Positions 54,892-64,000 of a stretch of DNA of 64,000 bases are shown piece by piece. The DNA comes from Rhodopseudomonas sp. BR0M22 (GTDB lineage Bacteria; Pseudomonadota; Alphaproteobacteria; Rhizobiales; Xanthobacteraceae). The stretch is taken from contig NZ_QUMK01000005.1 in the NCBI RefSeq assembly GCF_010907035.1, positions 40,754 through 104,753 on the forward strand, given 5' to 3'. The notes under the pieces are model-generated. The model made no database searches. It saw only the letters and a list, made by a program, of their open reading frames with translations, and was not told the DNA's origin. Both the position numbers and the translations under genes were made by a program. Each line of letters starts with the position of its first letter. The first letter of the stretch is position 1.

Positions 54892-56739
54892 ATGCACCGT
54901 TATCGAACCCATACTTGCGGCGCGCTCCGCGACAGCGATATCGACCAGACCGTGCGCCTGTCCGGCTGGTGCCATCGCATCCGCGACCATGGCGGCGTGC
55001 TGTTCATCGATTTGCGCGACCATTACGGCATCACCCAGTGCGTGGCCGATCCGGATTCTCCGGCGTTCAAGGACGCCGAAAAGCTGCGCGCCGAATGGGT
55101 GGTGCGGATGGACGGCCGCGTCCGCCGCCGCCCCGAGGGCACCGACAATCCTGACCTTCCGACCGGTGCGGTCGAAGTGTTCGTGACCGAGATCGAAGTG
55201 CTCGGCCCGGCCGGTGAGCTGCCGCTGCCGGTGTTCGGCGAGCAGGAATATCCGGAAGACGTGCGCCTGCGTTATCGCTTCCTCGACCTGCGCCGCGACA
55301 AGCTGCACCAGAACATCATGACCCGTGGTGCGATCGTCGACTCGATGCGCCGGCGGATGAAGGAGCAGGGCTTCTTCGAGTTCCAGACCCCGATCCTGAC
55401 CGCGTCGTCGCCGGAAGGCGCGCGCGACTTCCTGGTGCCGAGCCGCATCCATCCCGGCAAGTTCTACGCGCTGCCGCAGGCGCCGCAGCAGTACAAGCAG
55501 CTGCTGATGATGTCGGGCTTCGACCGTTACTTCCAGATCGCGCCGTGCTTCCGCGACGAAGACCCGCGCGCCGACCGCCTGCCGGGTGAATTCTATCAGC
55601 TCGACGTCGAGATGAGCTTCGTCACCCAGGACGACATCTTCGCCGCGATGGAGCCGGTGATCACCGGCGTGTTCGAGGAGTTCGCCAAGGGCAAGCGCGT
55701 CACCAAGGGCTGGCCCCGCATCGCGTTCGCGGACTCGATGCGCAAATACGGCACCGACAAGCCGGACCTGCGCAACCCGATCGAGATGCAGGATGTCTCC
55801 GAGCACTTCCGGGGCTCCGGCTTCAAGGTATTCGCGCGCATGCTCGAAGAAGAGCGCAACCAGGTCTGGGCGATCCCCGGTCCGGGCGGCGGCTCCAGAG
55901 CGTTCTGCGATCGCATGAATTCGTGGGCGCAGGGTGAAGGTCAGCCCGGCCTCGGCTACATCATGTGGCGCGAGCCGGACACGCTGAACATCGTGCAGTC
56001 GGAAGTCGACAAACGTCCGGGGGCTACACCGCACGATCCTGTTACTCATCCCGTTGGCGCTGGTCCTTTGGCGAACAACATCGGGCCGGAGCGCACCGAA
56101 GCGATCCGCGCCGCGCTCGGCCTGAAGGCCGGTGACGCCGCGTTCTTCGTGGCCGGCGATCCGTCCAAGTTCGTCAAGTTCGCCGGGCTCGCGCGCACCC
56201 GGGTCGGCGAGGAGTTGAACCTGATCGATAAGGATCAGTTCGCGCTCGCCTGGGTCGTCGACTTCCCGATGTACGAGTACAACGAGGACGACAAGAAGGT
56301 CGATTTCTCGCACAACCCGTTCTCGATGCCGCAGGGCGGCATGGAGGCGCTGACGTCGCAGGATCCGCTGACCATCAAGGCGTTCCAGTACGACATCACC
56401 TGCAACGGCTACGAGATCGCCTCGGGCGGCATCCGTAACCATCGTCCCGAGGCGATGGTGAAGGCGTTCGAGATCGCCGGCTATGGCGAGCAGGAAGTGG
56501 TCGACCGGTTCGGCGGCATGTACCGCGCCTTCCAATATGGCGCTCCGCCGCATGGCGGCATGGCGGCCGGCGTCGACCGCATCGTGATGCTGCTGTGCGG
56601 CACCACGAACCTGCGCGAGATCTCGCTGTTCCCGATGAATCAGCGGGCCGAAGATCTGCTGATGGGGGCGCCGTCGGAGGTGTCGCCGAAGCAACTTCGC
56701 GAACTGCACATCCGGCTGAACTTGCCCGACGCCAAATAG
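54892..56739 (+). CDS. aspS: Aspartyl-tRNA synthetase (likely Asp/Asn type) with internal insertion
   Basis: 615 residues; relatives are near 590. It charges tRNA-Asp (and, in bacteria lacking AsnRS, tRNA-Asn). N-terminal OB-fold '[46 protein letters not shown]'; class II motif 2 '[24 protein letters not shown]'; motif 3 '[16 protein letters not shown]'. Residues 361-388, inside the GAD domain, are longer than I remember in relatives and use T/A-ending codons unlike the flanks. The reading frame is intact. Divergent from selO. Confidence 0.95.
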   Translation: MHRYRTHTCGALRDSDIDQTVRLSGWCHRIRDHGGVLFIDLRDHYGITQCVADPDSPAFKDAEKLRAEWVVRMDGRVRRRPEGTDNPDLPTGAVEVFVTEIEVLGPAGELPLPVFGEQEYPEDVRLRYRFLDLRRDKLHQNIMTRGAIVDSMRRRMKEQGFFEFQTPILTASSPEGARDFLVPSRIHPGKFYALPQAPQQYKQLLMMSGFDRYFQIAPCFRDEDPRADRLPGEFYQLDVEMSFVTQDDIFAAMEPVITGVFEEFAKGKRVTKGWPRIAFADSMRKYGTDKPDLRNPIEMQDVSEHFRGSGFKVFARMLEEERNQVWAIPGPGGGSRAFCDRMNSWAQGEGQPGLGYIMWREPDTLNIVQSEVDKRPGATPHDPVTHPVGAGPLANNIGPERTEAIRAALGLKAGDAAFFVAGDPSKFVKFAGLARTRVGEELNLIDKDQFALAWVVDFPMYEYNEDDKKVDFSHNPFSMPQGGMEALTSQDPLTIKAFQYDITCNGYEIASGGIRNHRPEAMVKAFEIAGYGEQEVVDRFGGMYRAFQYGAPPHGGMAAGVDRIVMLLCGTTNLREISLFPMNQRAEDLLMGAPSEVSPKQLRELHIRLNLPDAK

Positions 56740-56784
56740 GCGTCGGACGACAGGTCGAAACTAACCACACTGGCGGGGGAACGT

Positions 56785-59094
56785 ATGGCGTCGTATTCCG
56801 AAGATCTTCAGGCGGCAGCGCTCGGCTATCATCGCAAGCCGAAGCCCGGAAAGCTGGAGATTCAGGCATCGAAGCCACTCGCCAACCAGCGCGACCTCGC
56901 GCTGGCTTATTCCCCCGGCGTGGCCGCAGCCTGTAACGCGATCGCCGCCGATCCGGCGCAGGCCGCCGAACTGACCGTGCGATCCAACCTGGTCGCGGTC
57001 GTCACCAACGGCACGGCGGTGCTCGGTCTCGGCAATATCGGGCCGCTCGCCGCCAAGCCGGTGATGGAAGGCAAGGCGGTTCTGTTCAAGAAATTCGCCG
57101 GCATCGACGTGTTCGACATCGAGATCGCGGCCGACACCGTCGACCGCGTGGTCGACACCGTGGCGGCGCTGGAGCCGACCTTCGGCGGCATCAACCTCGA
57201 AGACATCAAGGGGCCGGAGTGCTTCGAGATCGAGGCGATGCTGAAGGACCGGATGAAGATCCCGGTGTTTCACGACGATCAGCACGGCACCGCGATCATC
57301 GTCGGCGCGGCTGTGAAGAATGCGCTGGCGCTGACCGGCAAGGATATCTCGAAGGTCAAGATCGTCGCGGCCGGCGCAGGCGCGGCGGCGCTCGCCTGCC
57401 TCAATCTGCTGGTGTCGCTCGGCGCTCAGCGCAAGAACATCTTCGTCTGTGACCTCGAAGGCCTGGTGTACGAAGGCCGCAACGTGCTGATGGACCGCTG
57501 GAAAGAGGTCTACGCGCAGAAAACCGACAAGCGGACGCTGGCTGAAGTGATCCCCGGCGCCGACATCTTCCTGGGCCTGTCCGGGCCGAACGTGCTGTCG
57601 CAGGACATGGTCAAGGAGATGGCGGAGCGGCCGCTGGTGATGGCGCTCGCCAACCCGACTCCCGAGATCATGCCGGAGGACGTGCGCAAGGTGCGGCCCG
57701 ACGCGATGATCTGCACCGGGCGGTCCGACTTCCCGAACCAGGTCAACAACGTCCTGTGCTTCCCCTACATTTTCCGCGGCGCGCTCGATGTCGGAGCCAC
57801 CGCGATCAACGAGGCGATGAAGCACGCCGCCGTCGATGCGATCGCGCAGCTCGCGCGCGAGGCGCCGGCGGACCCGGTGTCGGTCGGTCTCGATAATGAC
57901 GAAGCATTCGGATTCGGTCCGGGCTCGCTGATCCCGAGTCCGTTCGATCCGCGCCTGATCCTGCGGATCGCGCCTGCAGTGGCGATGGCCGCGATGGACT
58001 CCGGCGTCGCAACTCGTCCGATCACCTCGTTCGACGATTACTACGCACAGCTCGAGCGCTTCGCGTTCCGCTCGGGCCTCGTGATGAAACCGGTGTTCGC
58101 CAAGGCGAAGGGCCAGCCCGTCCGCGTCATCTATGCCGAAGGCGAAGACGAGAAAGTGCTGCACGCGGTGCAGACCATTCTCGAGGAGAAGCTGGCGCGA
58201 CCGATCCTGGTCGGGCGTCCCTCGGTGGTCGAGGCGCGGATCAAGCGCTCCGGCCTGTCGATCCGTCCCGGCGAGGATTTCGACCTCATCAACCCGCAGG
58301 ACGATCCTCGCTACCGCTCCTACGTCCAATCTTACATCGACATCGCCGGCCGTGCCGGCGTGACGCCCGCTGCGGCGCGCACGGTGGTGCGCACCAACTC
58401 GACGGTGATCGCAGCGCTCGCGGTGGCGCGCGGCGAGGCGGACGCGATGATCTGCGGCCTCGACGGCCGCTACATGAACCACCTGCGTCATGTCCGTGAT
58501 GTGATCGGTCGTCGCCAAGGCGTGTCGGACTATGCTGCGCTGGCGCTGCTGATCACCAAGAAGGGCCCGATCTTCATCGCCGACACCCAGGTGCGGCCCA
58601 ATCCGACCGCCGAAGAGCTGGCGGAACTGGCGGCGCTCGCCGCAGTCCACGTCCAGCGCTTCAACATCAAGCCGAAGATCGCGTTCCTATCGCATTCGGA
58701 CTTCGGCAGCTTCCCGACCGACTCGTCGCTGAAGATGCGCCGCGCCACCGCGATCCTCGCCGAGAAGCATCCGGAAATTGAAGCCGACGGCGAGATGCAG
58801 GGCGACAGCGCGTTGTCGGAGACGTCGCGGCAGATGATCCTGCCGCATTCGCGGCTGACCGGCGTCGCCAACGTGCTGATCATGCCCAATCTCGACACCG
58901 CCAATGTCGCTTATCAGATGATCAAAGTGGTGGGCGAGGCGCTGCCGGTCGGCCCGATCCTGATCGGCCCGGCGCTGCCGGCGCACATCCTGACGCCGTC
59001 AGCGACGGCGCGCGGCATCCTCAACATGACTGCGGTGGCGGTGGTCGAGGCGCAGGAGCGGGCCGGGCGGCATCAGGGCACGCTGTTCGCCTGA
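56785..59094 (+). CDS. maeB: NADP-dependent malic enzyme with phosphotransacetylase-like domain
   Basis: 769 residues. Residues 1-430 are the malic enzyme ('[21 protein letters not shown]', '[36 protein letters not shown]'). Residues 440-760 resemble phosphate acetyltransferase ('[20 protein letters not shown]', '[42 protein letters not shown]'), usually regulatory and not catalytic. It decarboxylates malate to pyruvate, making NADPH. The start has GGGGG upstream. Gap of 45 bases after aspS. Confidence 0.94.
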   Translation: MASYSEDLQAAALGYHRKPKPGKLEIQASKPLANQRDLALAYSPGVAAACNAIAADPAQAAELTVRSNLVAVVTNGTAVLGLGNIGPLAAKPVMEGKAVLFKKFAGIDVFDIEIAADTVDRVVDTVAALEPTFGGINLEDIKGPECFEIEAMLKDRMKIPVFHDDQHGTAIIVGAAVKNALALTGKDISKVKIVAAGAGAAALACLNLLVSLGAQRKNIFVCDLEGLVYEGRNVLMDRWKEVYAQKTDKRTLAEVIPGADIFLGLSGPNVLSQDMVKEMAERPLVMALANPTPEIMPEDVRKVRPDAMICTGRSDFPNQVNNVLCFPYIFRGALDVGATAINEAMKHAAVDAIAQLAREAPADPVSVGLDNDEAFGFGPGSLIPSPFDPRLILRIAPAVAMAAMDSGVATRPITSFDDYYAQLERFAFRSGLVMKPVFAKAKGQPVRVIYAEGEDEKVLHAVQTILEEKLARPILVGRPSVVEARIKRSGLSIRPGEDFDLINPQDDPRYRSYVQSYIDIAGRAGVTPAAARTVVRTNSTVIAALAVARGEADAMICGLDGRYMNHLRHVRDVIGRRQGVSDYAALALLITKKGPIFIADTQVRPNPTAEELAELAALAAVHVQRFNIKPKIAFLSHSDFGSFPTDSSLKMRRATAILAEKHPEIEADGEMQGDSALSETSRQMILPHSRLTGVANVLIMPNLDTANVAYQMIKVVGEALPVGPILIGPALPAHILTPSATARGILNMTAVAVVEAQERAGRHQGTLFA

Positions 59095-59186
59095 GGCGCG
59101 CTCCAGACCTGTCATTTTTTGGTCGTTTGAAAAGCCCCGGCGCCGCGCCATACTGAGGGTGCGGTGCGGCACGTTCGCCGCTGTCC

Positions 59187-59636
59187 ATGGGGATGCACAT
59201 GCCGGCCTTGATTGTACTCGGGCGCTTTCTGTTCTCCATCCTGTTCGTCTACTCCGGCGCATCCAAGCTGCTCGATCTGCCTGCGACCACCCAGGCGGTC
59301 GGCAAGTTCGTCGTCCCCGAGATGATGGCCACCTACACGGCGCAGCTCGAGCAGGCTGCCGGAATGCCGTTCGCCCAGATGCTGGCGCTCGCGGCCGGCG
59401 GGATCGAGCTGTTGTGCGGCCTGCTGATCGCCCTGAACTTCGGCGCGCGGTTCTGCGCGCTGGTGCTGATCGTGTTCGTCGCGGTCGGGACGTACTACTT
59501 CCACGACTTCTGGAACCAGACCGGCCCAGACGCGCAGGCCAATCTGCAGGTCGCGCTGAAGAACCTGTCGCTGGTCGGCGGATTGCTGATCATTGCCGGG
59601 ATCGGCAGGGGCGGCGCGGCGTCCGGCACCGCGTGA
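59187..59636 (+). CDS. DoxX family membrane protein
   Basis: 149 residues with four hydrophobic segments; opening 'LIVLGRFLFSILFVYSGASKLLDLPATTQ' and central 'LALAAGGIELLCGLLIALNFGARFCALVLIVFVAVGTYYFHDFW' match DoxX. The role is uncertain (redox or membrane stress in some species). Several Met codons at the start leave it unsure by a few residues. Confidence 0.85.
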   Translation: MGMHMPALIVLGRFLFSILFVYSGASKLLDLPATTQAVGKFVVPEMMATYTAQLEQAAGMPFAQMLALAAGGIELLCGLLIALNFGARFCALVLIVFVAVGTYYFHDFWNQTGPDAQANLQVALKNLSLVGGLLIIAGIGRGGAASGTA

Positions 59637-59642
59637 TCGACG

Positions 59643-60206
59643 TCAGCGGCGGCGCCAGGCGGTGACGCTGACGTCGTGGTCGGCATCGAGGATCTGCCGG
59701 TCGGCCGGGTGCAGGCCATGCGCCGACAGGATCTGCTCCGGTGTCCGCTCGGGCACGCCGGGGAAACACGGTTCGCCGCCGGGCAGCCGGGCCTGCGGCG
59801 CCTGCGACAGATGGAACGTGTCGTAGCGATCGAAGAAGAGCGCGAACACCTCGGGCCCGCCGATGATTGCCGCCGTGCCGGCGGTCACGCCGGTGCGGGC
59901 GCAGGCCTCCGCGAACGAAGCGCCTGCCGGATTCCACAACAGCGCTTTTGGGTTCGACGGGTCGGGTGCGAGCCCGGCAACTTGCCGGGTCACGATCAGC
60001 CGGCGACGCAGCGGCGAGTTCGGTTGATCCTCGAACGAATTGCGGCCGTGAACGATCAGGTCGGCCCGGTCCAGCGCCGCGGCGAAGAATGCCTGATCAC
60101 CTTTGTACTTCAGGGCGTCCGGCATCAGCCGGTTGGCGTCGGCGAGGTTGCCCTCGGCCGACACGATGACGTAGCCCTCGATCGTCAACGCCGGCGTCGC
60201 CGTCAT
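59643..60206 (-). CDS. Dihydrofolate-reductase-like protein
   Basis: 187 residues of the DHFR / RibD C-terminal fold: 'GYVIVSAEGNLADANRLMPDALKYKGDQAFFAAALDRADLIVHGRNSFEDQ' and 'GTAAIIGGPEVFALFFDRYDTFHLSQAP'. It lacks an obvious standard DHFR active-site Asp/Glu order, so it may be another NADPH-dependent reductase. Convergent with DoxX, and 32 bases after the deacetylase gene on the same strand. Confidence 0.75.
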   Translation of the reverse strand: MTATPALTIEGYVIVSAEGNLADANRLMPDALKYKGDQAFFAAALDRADLIVHGRNSFEDQPNSPLRRRLIVTRQVAGLAPDPSNPKALLWNPAGASFAEACARTGVTAGTAAIIGGPEVFALFFDRYDTFHLSQAPQARLPGGEPCFPGVPERTPEQILSAHGLHPADRQILDADHDVSVTAWRRR

Positions 60207-60238
60207 TGGCGCTTCGCGATCCGCATCAGCAAGGCGGT

Positions 60239-61177
60239 TTATTCAGAGATCGTTTGCACGACGGCGCTGACCGGCCGCGTGCTCACGGTCGGCAGCGGAT
60301 TGCTCTTGGCGAGCTCCTCGTCGTACTGCGGCATCGTCTGCACGGGCGCCTTGGCGCGCATCTGCACCACCTTGTAGCCGCCGGCCTTCAGCCGCCGCAG
60401 CAGCTCCGGCAAAGCTTCGGCAGTGCTCTTCTGGAAGTCGTGCATCAGGATGATGCCCTTGCCGAGCTTGTCGAGCTTGTTCATCACGTTGTCGACGACC
60501 TGCTGCGGCTTGCGCGCCTTGAAGTCGAATGAGTCGATGTCGCAGGAGAACATCGCGACGTTGCGGGTGCCGAGATAGGTCACCAGCGCCGGCGGGTGCT
60601 GCAGCGCCGGGAAGCGGAAGAACGGCGACGGTGCGGTGCCGATCGCCCATTTCACCGCGGCGAAACCCTTTTCGATTTCGTCCTTGGCCTGCTGCTCGGT
60701 CAACTTCTTGTTGGCGAGATTGGCGTGCGACCAGGTGTGCGAGCCGACGGTGTGACCGGCGGCCACGACCTGCTTCAGGATCTCCGGATGATAGGTGGCG
60801 TGCTTGCCGATCGGGAAGAAGATCCCCTTGGTGCACTGGTCAGCCAGAGCCTTCAACACCGCCGGGGTGTTGTGCGGCCAGGGACCATCGTCGAAGGTCA
60901 GCACCACCTCTTTGTCGCGCAGGAAGTCGAGCTGTTTGAAGTGCTCAAAGCCGAAGCCGGGGCCTCCGGTGGTATCGATCTCGACGATGCGGCCGACGCC
61001 CAGCGCATCCGGGTTGGCACAGACCGGCTTGGCCGCAGCCGCCGGCTGCGGGGCGGGCGCTGGAGCAGGGGCGGCCTGAGCAGCCGCCGGAGCGGGAGCT
61101 TTCGGCGCCTGCGCGAAGGCCGCGGTCGTCCCGACAGACACCACACCCGCAACGATCAAAGCTGCTGCTATCCGCAT
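60239..61177 (-). CDS. Secreted polysaccharide deacetylase (NodB-like)
   Basis: 312 residues. Signal peptide 'MRIAAALIVAGVVSVGTTAAFAQ' then an Ala/Pro linker and a CE4 domain with 'VVLTFDDGPWPHNTPAVL' (catalytic Asp pair) and zinc motif 'TVGSHTWSHANL' (HxxxH). It removes acetyl groups from a polysaccharide, perhaps peptidoglycan. The start at 61177 is set by GGAAGGAC and the signal peptide. Confidence 0.9.
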   Translation of the reverse strand: MRIAAALIVAGVVSVGTTAAFAQAPKAPAPAAAQAAPAPAPAPQPAAAAKPVCANPDALGVGRIVEIDTTGGPGFGFEHFKQLDFLRDKEVVLTFDDGPWPHNTPAVLKALADQCTKGIFFPIGKHATYHPEILKQVVAAGHTVGSHTWSHANLANKKLTEQQAKDEIEKGFAAVKWAIGTAPSPFFRFPALQHPPALVTYLGTRNVAMFSCDIDSFDFKARKPQQVVDNVMNKLDKLGKGIILMHDFQKSTAEALPELLRRLKAGGYKVVQMRAKAPVQTMPQYDEELAKSNPLPTVSTRPVSAVVQTISE

Positions 61178-61338
61178 GCCGAAGTCCTTCCGCCGTTTGG
61201 TCGTCCGAGCGAGCACGGCCCGAGTCGGGCCGGCGCGCATCGCTACGCCAAGGTAGAGGCTCGCACCCAGAGGTGCCAACGGCTTTTTGCCACGGCGGCG
61301 GAGTTGCCCGCAGATTAGAAGGACGGCGGAGGCGAAGG

Positions 61339-62988
61339 TCAGCGCAGCGGAATGATGAAGTCCGTACCTTTCCCAGTCTCGCCGGTCGCAATGCCCTGGT
61401 CGGACACAATCAGGGAACTGCCGTTCGTCATGGCCTCGGCAATCCGCTGCATTGCTTCCGGCGGTATCGTCAGCCGGTCGAGCGCCTCTGCCGGGCTGTT
61501 GGTCTCATGCGAGGTCTTGGAGTCTTCGGCCAAGCTGCTGGTATGGCGACGGGATTTACGTTGCACTTCAGGTTCGGCTTTAGCCAGCTTCGTCGGCAGC
61601 GACACGACCGACCAGCGCACGCTCAGGTCCTTGTCGAGCTCGGCAGTGAAGATGTGCGTGCCCAACGGCCGGTCGCTGGCCGCGATGGTCACGGGTACAT
61701 CGAACAGCGGCGTCTGATTCTGCCGCACGTACAGCCTGCCGTCCTTGCCACTGATGAAGGCGGCGATCTGCTGCTTCGGATTCGGAGATGGCAGAGCCGG
61801 GGCAGAGGCGGTCTGATCACCGGCAGTCGGCGCGTGCGACTGGTCCTTGTTTTCGGAACCCGAGAGCCCCTTATCGTCCGTTGTCGCAGCGGTGGTTTTG
61901 GGCTGCTCTGCGGCCGGCGCGGTGTCGGCGGTCGTGGAGGCTTTGTCGTCCACAGGCTTGCCGTCGGTCGGCTTGCGCTCGGTGGTCTTGTCCTGCGCCT
62001 TGGTTGCGCCGACAGCCGCCGTGGTTGCCGGACCAGCGGTGTCGCTGGCTTGGTCGGCTTTGCTGGATGAGGCGTCGGTCAGCGTCACGGCCGCGGCTGC
62101 CGCATCCGCGGTGCGGACCGGAGCGGTCGCCGGCTTGTCGCTGCCCAATGCAATGCCGCGCCGCAGCTCATCGGTCGGCAGCGCAGACTCTGCCGGTTTG
62201 CCGTTGTCGGCCGCCTTGTCGGATTTGGTCGTGGTCGCGGGCTTGGGCGAATCCGACACCATCGGCTCGGGATCCGGCACGAGCTTCTTCGCGGCGAGCA
62301 ATGGATGGGTGAAGCTTGCCGGCGTTATCTCGCCGGGTGCAACGATCACGCGGGCGCCCATCCGGGTCCAGCCCCACATCTTGACCGCGAACGCCATCGG
62401 CATCCGGATGCAGCCGTGCGACGCCGGGTAACCGGGCAGGGCTCCAGCATGGAGTGCGATGCCCGACCAGGTGATGCGCTGCATGTAGGGCATCGGCGCG
62501 CCGCTGTAGATGTTGGAGCGGTGATACTTGCTCTTCTGGATGACGCTGAACACGCCCATCGGCGTCGAATGGCCGCGCATGCCCGTCGACACCGGCGCTT
62601 CGGCGAACAGGCCGTTGGCGTCGTACACGCGAAGTTTCTGTTGTTCGATCGAGACGGCGATCACCACCGGGCCCTGCGGCTTGGTGGTCTGCTTCTGGAT
62701 CTGCTTTTCGGCCTCTTGGTCGAGCTGAAGTCGCTTGCGCTGATGTTGGTGATGGCGCTTGGGCGCAGGCGGCGGCGCGTCGTAAAGGGGAGCGTCGTAG
62801 ACCGGCACGTCGTCCGCCCAGAACCAAGCCGGCGATGCTTGTGCGACCGGTGCCGCGACGATCGCGGTGGCCATGATCCCGGCCGCGAAGGACGCCTGAG
62901 ATATCGTCAAGCGCCCGGACGTCGTGGGCTTGCCGGTGCGCAGGTAACGTTCGTCGGTGAAATCAGCTTCGCAGTGAAATACGCGCAC
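61339..62988 (-). CDS. L,D-transpeptidase (YkuD) with long linker
   Basis: 549 residues from a GTG start with GGGGAAGA six bases upstream; earlier ATG/GTG codons have no such site. An export signal lies near 25-52 ('ISQASFAAGIMATAIVAAPVAQASPA'). The YkuD domain has H180 and catalytic C193 in 'HAGALPGYPASHGCIRMP'. After about residue 245 comes a Ser/Thr/Ala/Lys-rich linker of about 160 residues and a second compact region ending 'DFIIPLR'. It forms 3-3 crosslinks in peptidoglycan or anchors lipoproteins; the C-terminal region is unassigned. Confidence 0.85.
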   Translation of the reverse strand: MRVFHCEADFTDERYLRTGKPTTSGRLTISQASFAAGIMATAIVAAPVAQASPAWFWADDVPVYDAPLYDAPPPAPKRHHQHQRKRLQLDQEAEKQIQKQTTKPQGPVVIAVSIEQQKLRVYDANGLFAEAPVSTGMRGHSTPMGVFSVIQKSKYHRSNIYSGAPMPYMQRITWSGIALHAGALPGYPASHGCIRMPMAFAVKMWGWTRMGARVIVAPGEITPASFTHPLLAAKKLVPDPEPMVSDSPKPATTTKSDKAADNGKPAESALPTDELRRGIALGSDKPATAPVRTADAAAAAVTLTDASSSKADQASDTAGPATTAAVGATKAQDKTTERKPTDGKPVDDKASTTADTAPAAEQPKTTAATTDDKGLSGSENKDQSHAPTAGDQTASAPALPSPNPKQQIAAFISGKDGRLYVRQNQTPLFDVPVTIAASDRPLGTHIFTAELDKDLSVRWSVVSLPTKLAKAEPEVQRKSRRHTSSLAEDSKTSHETNSPAEALDRLTIPPEAMQRIAEAMTNGSSLIVSDQGIATGETGKGTDFIIPLR

Positions 62989-63198
62989 GCAGGTCTTCCC
63001 CGAATCTTGCCACCAGGATTGTAGATTAGTCATTCGCGCGCGAGACACGTTCACGTTCGTGGCGAACCGCCGCGCAATCTGACCGACCGTAACAAAAAAG
63101 CTTCACCGAAGGTTAAACGCGTGGGCAGGCGGGAGTTGCACCTTCCAAACCTGTGCCCTGCTCACCAAATGCACAGAACCGCTTCTATGGAGAATTCG

Positions 63199-63747
63199 AT
63201 GAACCGGCGTGCCTCTCAGTTTCGTCTCTCCCGCTTCAAATCAGGTGTCCTTGCGCTGTTGGCGTTGACCGTGGCGGGCGCATCCACTGCGGCCGTCGCG
63301 TCGGATGATCCGGACCTGATCTTCCGGCGCTCGACCGTGTTCAAGCTGCTCAGCCCCAACGACAAGCTGGCGGTGTACGGCGTCGACGATCCGGAGGTGC
63401 AGGGTGTCGCCTGCCACTTCACCGTGCCGGAGCGCGGTGGCTTCAAGGGCTGGCTGGGCCTCGCCGAGGAGGTTTCGGACATCTCGCTGGCGTGCCGTCA
63501 GATCGGTCCGATCCACTTCAAGGCCAAGCTGGATCAGGGCGAGGACATGTTCAGCAAGCGCCGGTCGGTGTTCTTCAAGAAAATGCAGATCGTGCGCGGC
63601 TGCGATCCGAAGCGGAACGTGCTGGTCTACATGGTGTACTCGGACAAGCTCATCGAGGGCTCGCCGAAGAATTCGACCTCGTCGGTGCCGGTGATGCCTT
63701 GGGGCGGGGATGCCACAGTCGAGAAATGCGGGGACTTCTTCAAATAG
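63199..63747 (+). CDS. creA: CreA family protein
   Basis: 182 residues. Signal peptide near 15-37 ending 'ASTAAVAS', then the CreA core 'VFKLLSPNDKLAVYGVDDPEVQGVACHFTVPERGGFKGWLGLAEEVSDISLACRQIGPI'. It is periplasmic and its function is unknown. The start at 63199 is favoured by GGAG six bases before it; ATG 63187 is within that site. Confidence 0.9.
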   Translation: MNRRASQFRLSRFKSGVLALLALTVAGASTAAVASDDPDLIFRRSTVFKLLSPNDKLAVYGVDDPEVQGVACHFTVPERGGFKGWLGLAEEVSDISLACRQIGPIHFKAKLDQGEDMFSKRRSVFFKKMQIVRGCDPKRNVLVYMVYSDKLIEGSPKNSTSSVPVMPWGGDATVEKCGDFFK

Positions 63748-63835
63748 CCTTCATTTCAAATAGCCATCGGGAGCGTCGGCGCTTCGGCTGCGGTCGGCAG
63801 TCGAACGCCGATGTCGCAACCGCAGCGATCCGGCT

Positions 63836-64000
63836 TCAGGCCGACTCTCGCTCGTTCGCCATCTGTTGCAAAGTCGTGGCGCGCGCCGGTGCGCGGTAGC
63901 CGACCAGACGGACCAGGCGCTGCGGTATGCACTGTGTGGCGGCATGCCCGAACGGCCCCTGCAGGGCCATCTCTCCGGACGTCGCGGCGCTTCTGTGACC
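63836..64000 (-). CDS. Possible C-terminal fragment of a gene entering from the right
   Basis: Minus-strand frame open from the window edge to a TGA at 63836-63838, 54 codons, with mostly G/C third bases as in real genes here. The visible residues ('QCIPQRLVRLVGYRAPARATTLQQMANERESA') are not recognised. Another minus frame is also open at the edge, so this is tentative. Confidence 0.3.
   Translation of the reverse strand, partial: GHRSAATSGEMALQGPFGHAATQCIPQRLVRLVGYRAPARATTLQQMANERESA

Noticed and set aside
54643..56709. Leftward open frame of 688 codons opposite aspS
   Set aside because: Antisense shadow caused by strong G/C third-base bias; no domain pattern.

Overview
The window is a dense, GC-rich (about 65% by eye) stretch of alphaproteobacterial chromosome. 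Protein sequences and gene order point to Rhizobiales, family Nitrobacteraceae (Bradyrhizobiaceae), most probably Rhodopseudomonas palustris or a close relative. That placement rests on remembered protein similarity and gene order; no search was run. There is no rRNA, tRNA, CRISPR array, insertion sequence or prophage core. Most of it is housekeeping DNA.

Layout, left to right. 1-1.5 kb: end of a phage tail-collar (microcystin-dependent type) protein, a DUF6916-like small protein and a GNAT acetyltransferase, the most accessory-looking part. 1.5-5.9 kb: orphan branched-chain amino-acid-type binding protein, then cvpA-purF-SDR. 6.1-13.3 kb: radA (with an SOS-box-like site upstream), a NifX-like small protein, a small membrane protein, an REP-like palindrome, dnaB-alr, and a cyclopropane-fatty-acid synthase family protein. 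13.5-17.4 kb: c-type heme protein with a long disordered tail, then the rpsF-rpsR-DUF2232-rplI operon read leftward. 17.4-25.7 kb: membrane GGDEF protein, then fabD-fabG-acpP-fabF-mltG-yicC-gmk. 25.7-35.8 kb: leftward genes, including the envelope/RNA operon lptF-lptG-lptD-surA-like-pdxA-rsmA, followed by a zinc alcohol dehydrogenase and a secreted protein of unknown role. 36-43.7 kb: pepA-holC, a lipoprotein, an ABC-F ATPase, ndk, terC, a Crp/Fnr regulator and a cold-shock protein. 43.8-53 kb: purM-purN, a CDP-alcohol phosphatidyltransferase with hdaA, ppk1-ppx (PHO-box-like site upstream), bestrophin and rnd. 53-64 kb: selO, aspS, maeB, DoxX, DHFR-like protein, polysaccharide deacetylase, L,D-transpeptidase, creA and the edge of one more possible gene.

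Functionally the genes group into fatty-acid synthesis, purine synthesis (purF, purM, purN, gmk, ndk), outer-membrane LPS export and peptidoglycan remodelling (lptFGD, surA-like, mltG, alr, L,D-transpeptidase), replication and repair (dnaB, holC, hdaA, radA), translation (rpsF, rpsR, rplI, rsmA, aspS) and polyphosphate metabolism (ppk1, ppx).

I did not find a clear undescribed multi-gene system. The best leads are: the tail-collar/DUF6916/GNAT cassette at the left edge; a perfect GTTC-N7-GTTC site by radA; tandem GTCAT repeats by ppk1; an apparent in-frame insertion with atypical codons inside aspS; two genes whose leaders contain a terminator-like hairpin plus T6 just before the ribosome binding site; and a 17-bp perfect palindrome upstream of lptF.
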